Source of the DNA: WHSO01 sp963732875
GTDB lineage: Bacteria > Pseudomonadota > Alphaproteobacteria > SMXQ01
Direction: 5' to 3'
DNA: 64,000 bases
Assembly (NCBI GenBank): GCA_963732875.1
Contig: CAVTBD010000002.1
Coordinates: 1,302,001 to 1,366,000 of the forward strand
Position numbers and translations under genes: made by a program. This document shows, piece by piece, positions 62,814 to 64,000 of this stretch (within the stretch, counting starts at the first letter, position 1; every line of letters begins with the position of its first letter). The notes under the pieces are model-generated. The model did not search any database. It saw nothing but the letters and a program-made list of their open reading frames with translations, and was not told the origin of the DNA.

Positions 62814-62837
62814 GGGGACCGTCTTCAGGCGGTCCCC
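62814..62837. terminator. Hairpin between nadA and the ftsH-like gene
   Basis: GGGGACCG-TCTTCAGG-CGGTCCCC, an 8-bp GC stem between convergent genes. The ftsH-like stop (62825-62827) lies in its loop. No T tract, so termination is uncertain. Confidence 0.5.
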
Positions 62838-64000
62838 GTCCTGCTCTCATCGTCGCGCGGCGCGCCGATCGGACGCAGGGGCGCGGTTTCCTTGAGAGCG
62901 GACGCCTGTTCGCGCTGCTTCCTGGGCGGGGCCGGGCCGAGCGCCGCCTCGATCTGGCTGCGGTCGAGGGATTCCTCGGCCTCCAGCGCGGCCACCAGCT
63001 TCTCCATGCCGGCGCGGTGGGCGTCGATGACCTCGCGGGCGCGCGTCTCCTCGGCGATCAGGAGCGTGCGCACGGCCCGGTCCACGGCGCCCGCCGCGGC
63101 TTCGGAGAAATGGCGCGGCAGCGCCACCTCGCGGCCGAGGAACGGATGCTCGTCGCTGTCCCTGAGGTCCACCGGCCCCAGCTCGTCGGACATGCCCCAG
63201 CGCGACACCATGGCGCGCGCCAGCGCCGTCGCGGTGCGGATGTCGTCGTCGGCGCCCGACGAGATCGAGCCCAGCAGCTCGTGCTCGGCGACGCGCCCGC
63301 CGAGCGCCACCGCGAGCCGGTCCTTGAGATAGGATTCGAGCAGCGTGTGGCGCTCCTCCGACGGCAACTGGTGGGTGACGCCGAGCGCACGGCCGCGCGG
63401 GATGATGGTCACCTTGTAGAGCGGATCGGCCTCGGGCAGGAAATAGGCGACCGTGACGTGGCCGGCCTCGTGCACGGCGAGGCGGTGGCGCTCCTCGGGC
63501 TGGATCGCCATGGTGCGCACGGTGCCGAGCAGGATACGGTCGCGCATCTCGTCGAAATGGCGCATGGAAACGGAGCTCAGGCCTTCGCGCGCGGCCGCCA
63601 TGGCCGCCTCGTTGCACAGGTTCTTGAGGTCGGCCCCGGAGAAGCCGGGCGTGCCGGCGGCCACGGTCTCGAGTGAGACGTCGGCGGCGAGCGGGACCTT
63701 GCGGGTATGCACCGTGAGGATGGCGACGCGCGCGTTCCTGTCGGGCAGGTCGAGAGTCACGTGCCGGTCGAAGCGGCCCGGGCGCAGCAGCGCCGGGTCG
63801 AGCACGTCGGGCCGGTTGGTCGCGGCCAGCACGATCACCGCCTCGTGGCCCTCGAAGCCGTCGAGCTCGGCCAGGATCTGGTTGAGGGTCTGTTCGCGCT
63901 CGTCGTGGCCGCCGCCGAAGCCGGTGCCGCGCACCCGGCCGATCGAATCGAGCTCGTCGATGAAGATGATGGCGGGCTGGCGCGCCTTGGCCTCGTCGAA
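62825..64000 (-). CDS. ftsH: FtsH-like AAA+ zinc metalloprotease (partial; 5' end beyond the window)
   Basis: The C-terminal ~391 residues, entering the window inside the AAA domain: Walker B IIFIDELDSIGR, pore-side GGHDEREQTLNQILAELDGFE, SRH region VLAATNRPDVLDPALLRPGRFDRHV, then the peptidase domain with VHEAGHVTVAYFL (HEAGH zinc site) and a later acidic ligand near TALARAMVSRWGMSDELG. Membrane ATP-dependent protease. The sequence differs from canonical FtsH at DELDS/GTGFGGGHD and the tail is short, so it may be a second FtsH paralogue. The AAA N-terminus and TM segments are outside the window. Confidence 0.88.
   Translation of the reverse strand, partial: FDEAKARQPAIIFIDELDSIGRVRGTGFGGGHDEREQTLNQILAELDGFEGHEAVIVLAATNRPDVLDPALLRPGRFDRHVTLDLPDRNARVAILTVHTRKVPLAADVSLETVAAGTPGFSGADLKNLCNEAAMAAAREGLSSVSMRHFDEMRDRILLGTVRTMAIQPEERHRLAVHEAGHVTVAYFLPEADPLYKVTIIPRGRALGVTHQLPSEERHTLLESYLKDRLAVALGGRVAEHELLGSISSGADDDIRTATALARAMVSRWGMSDELGPVDLRDSDEHPFLGREVALPRHFSEAAAGAVDRAVRTLLIAEETRAREVIDAHRAGMEKLVAALEAEESLDRSQIEAALGPAPPRKQREQASALKETAPLRPIGAPRDDESRTGTA

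Overview
The window is high-GC DNA from an alphaproteobacterium, most like the Rhodospirillales and their relatives. The evidence is conserved gene order: zapA, 6S RNA, 5-FCL and a YmdB-type phosphoesterase; COQ9, peptide deformylase and divergent rpsU; three-part pntAB; and families largely restricted to Alphaproteobacteria (DUF4164, DUF1465, DUF1192, DUF1013/TrcR). No rRNA, tRNA or CRISPR array was seen. Many conserved genes carry single-base frameshifts (MCP, thiE, epmA, epmB, suhB, an OmpA-family gene, purK, pepF, an acyl-CoA synthetase, an indolepyruvate oxidoreductase). These look more like assembly indels than decay.

Layout. 0.2-2.7 kb: a free Cache-like periplasmic sensor and a chemoreceptor. 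2.7-10.4 kb: YmdB, 5-FCL, 6S RNA, zapA, class I aldolase, VOC protein, thiE, lipoprotein and GST, with many palindromic intergenic repeats. 10.4-20.2 kb: an accessory block. 20.2-32.5 kb: epmA/epmB/efp, suhB, an OmpA/MotA-like/MotB-like cell-envelope cluster, rpmE, an hsp20 behind a ROSE-like thermometer, and trcR. 32.6-47.1 kb: pfk, a diguanylate cyclase, purEK, a GH17-GT2 glucan synthase, COQ9, def, rpsU, an MHYT-GGDEF-EAL protein and pntAB. 47.3-64 kb: hydrolase, M3 peptidase, acyl-CoA synthetase, Bug-type binding protein, pentapeptide protein, UDP-sugar epimerase, indolepyruvate oxidoreductase, two MFS transporters, nadA and the end of an FtsH-like gene.

The main discovery is in the accessory block: a retron of the NDT-effector kind (Ec86/St85-like) broken by two insertion elements. 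A 3,088-bp IS1595-type element with an 8-bp target duplication (CATTTTTC) splits the nucleoside-deoxyribosyltransferase-like effector. A ~916-bp IS5-family element splits the reverse transcriptase just before its NAxxH motif. Removing each element with one duplication restores continuous reading frames. The order is effector, winged-helix ORF, candidate msr-msd (perfect 23-bp hairpin), RT. The ncRNA lies inside an open frame between the winged-helix segment and the RT, unlike the Ec86 order. The IS1595-type element carries its own XRE-ImmA/IrrE, DUF4411 and 55-aa passenger operon.

Next to the retron is a 3.6-kb segment bounded by two copies of the epmA 3' end. It carries a merA-less mercury operon (merR, a membrane protein, merT, merP, a GDCCVxC protein) and a cupredoxin/outer-membrane pair behind tandem Fur-like boxes. 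No recombinase gene is visible in that segment.
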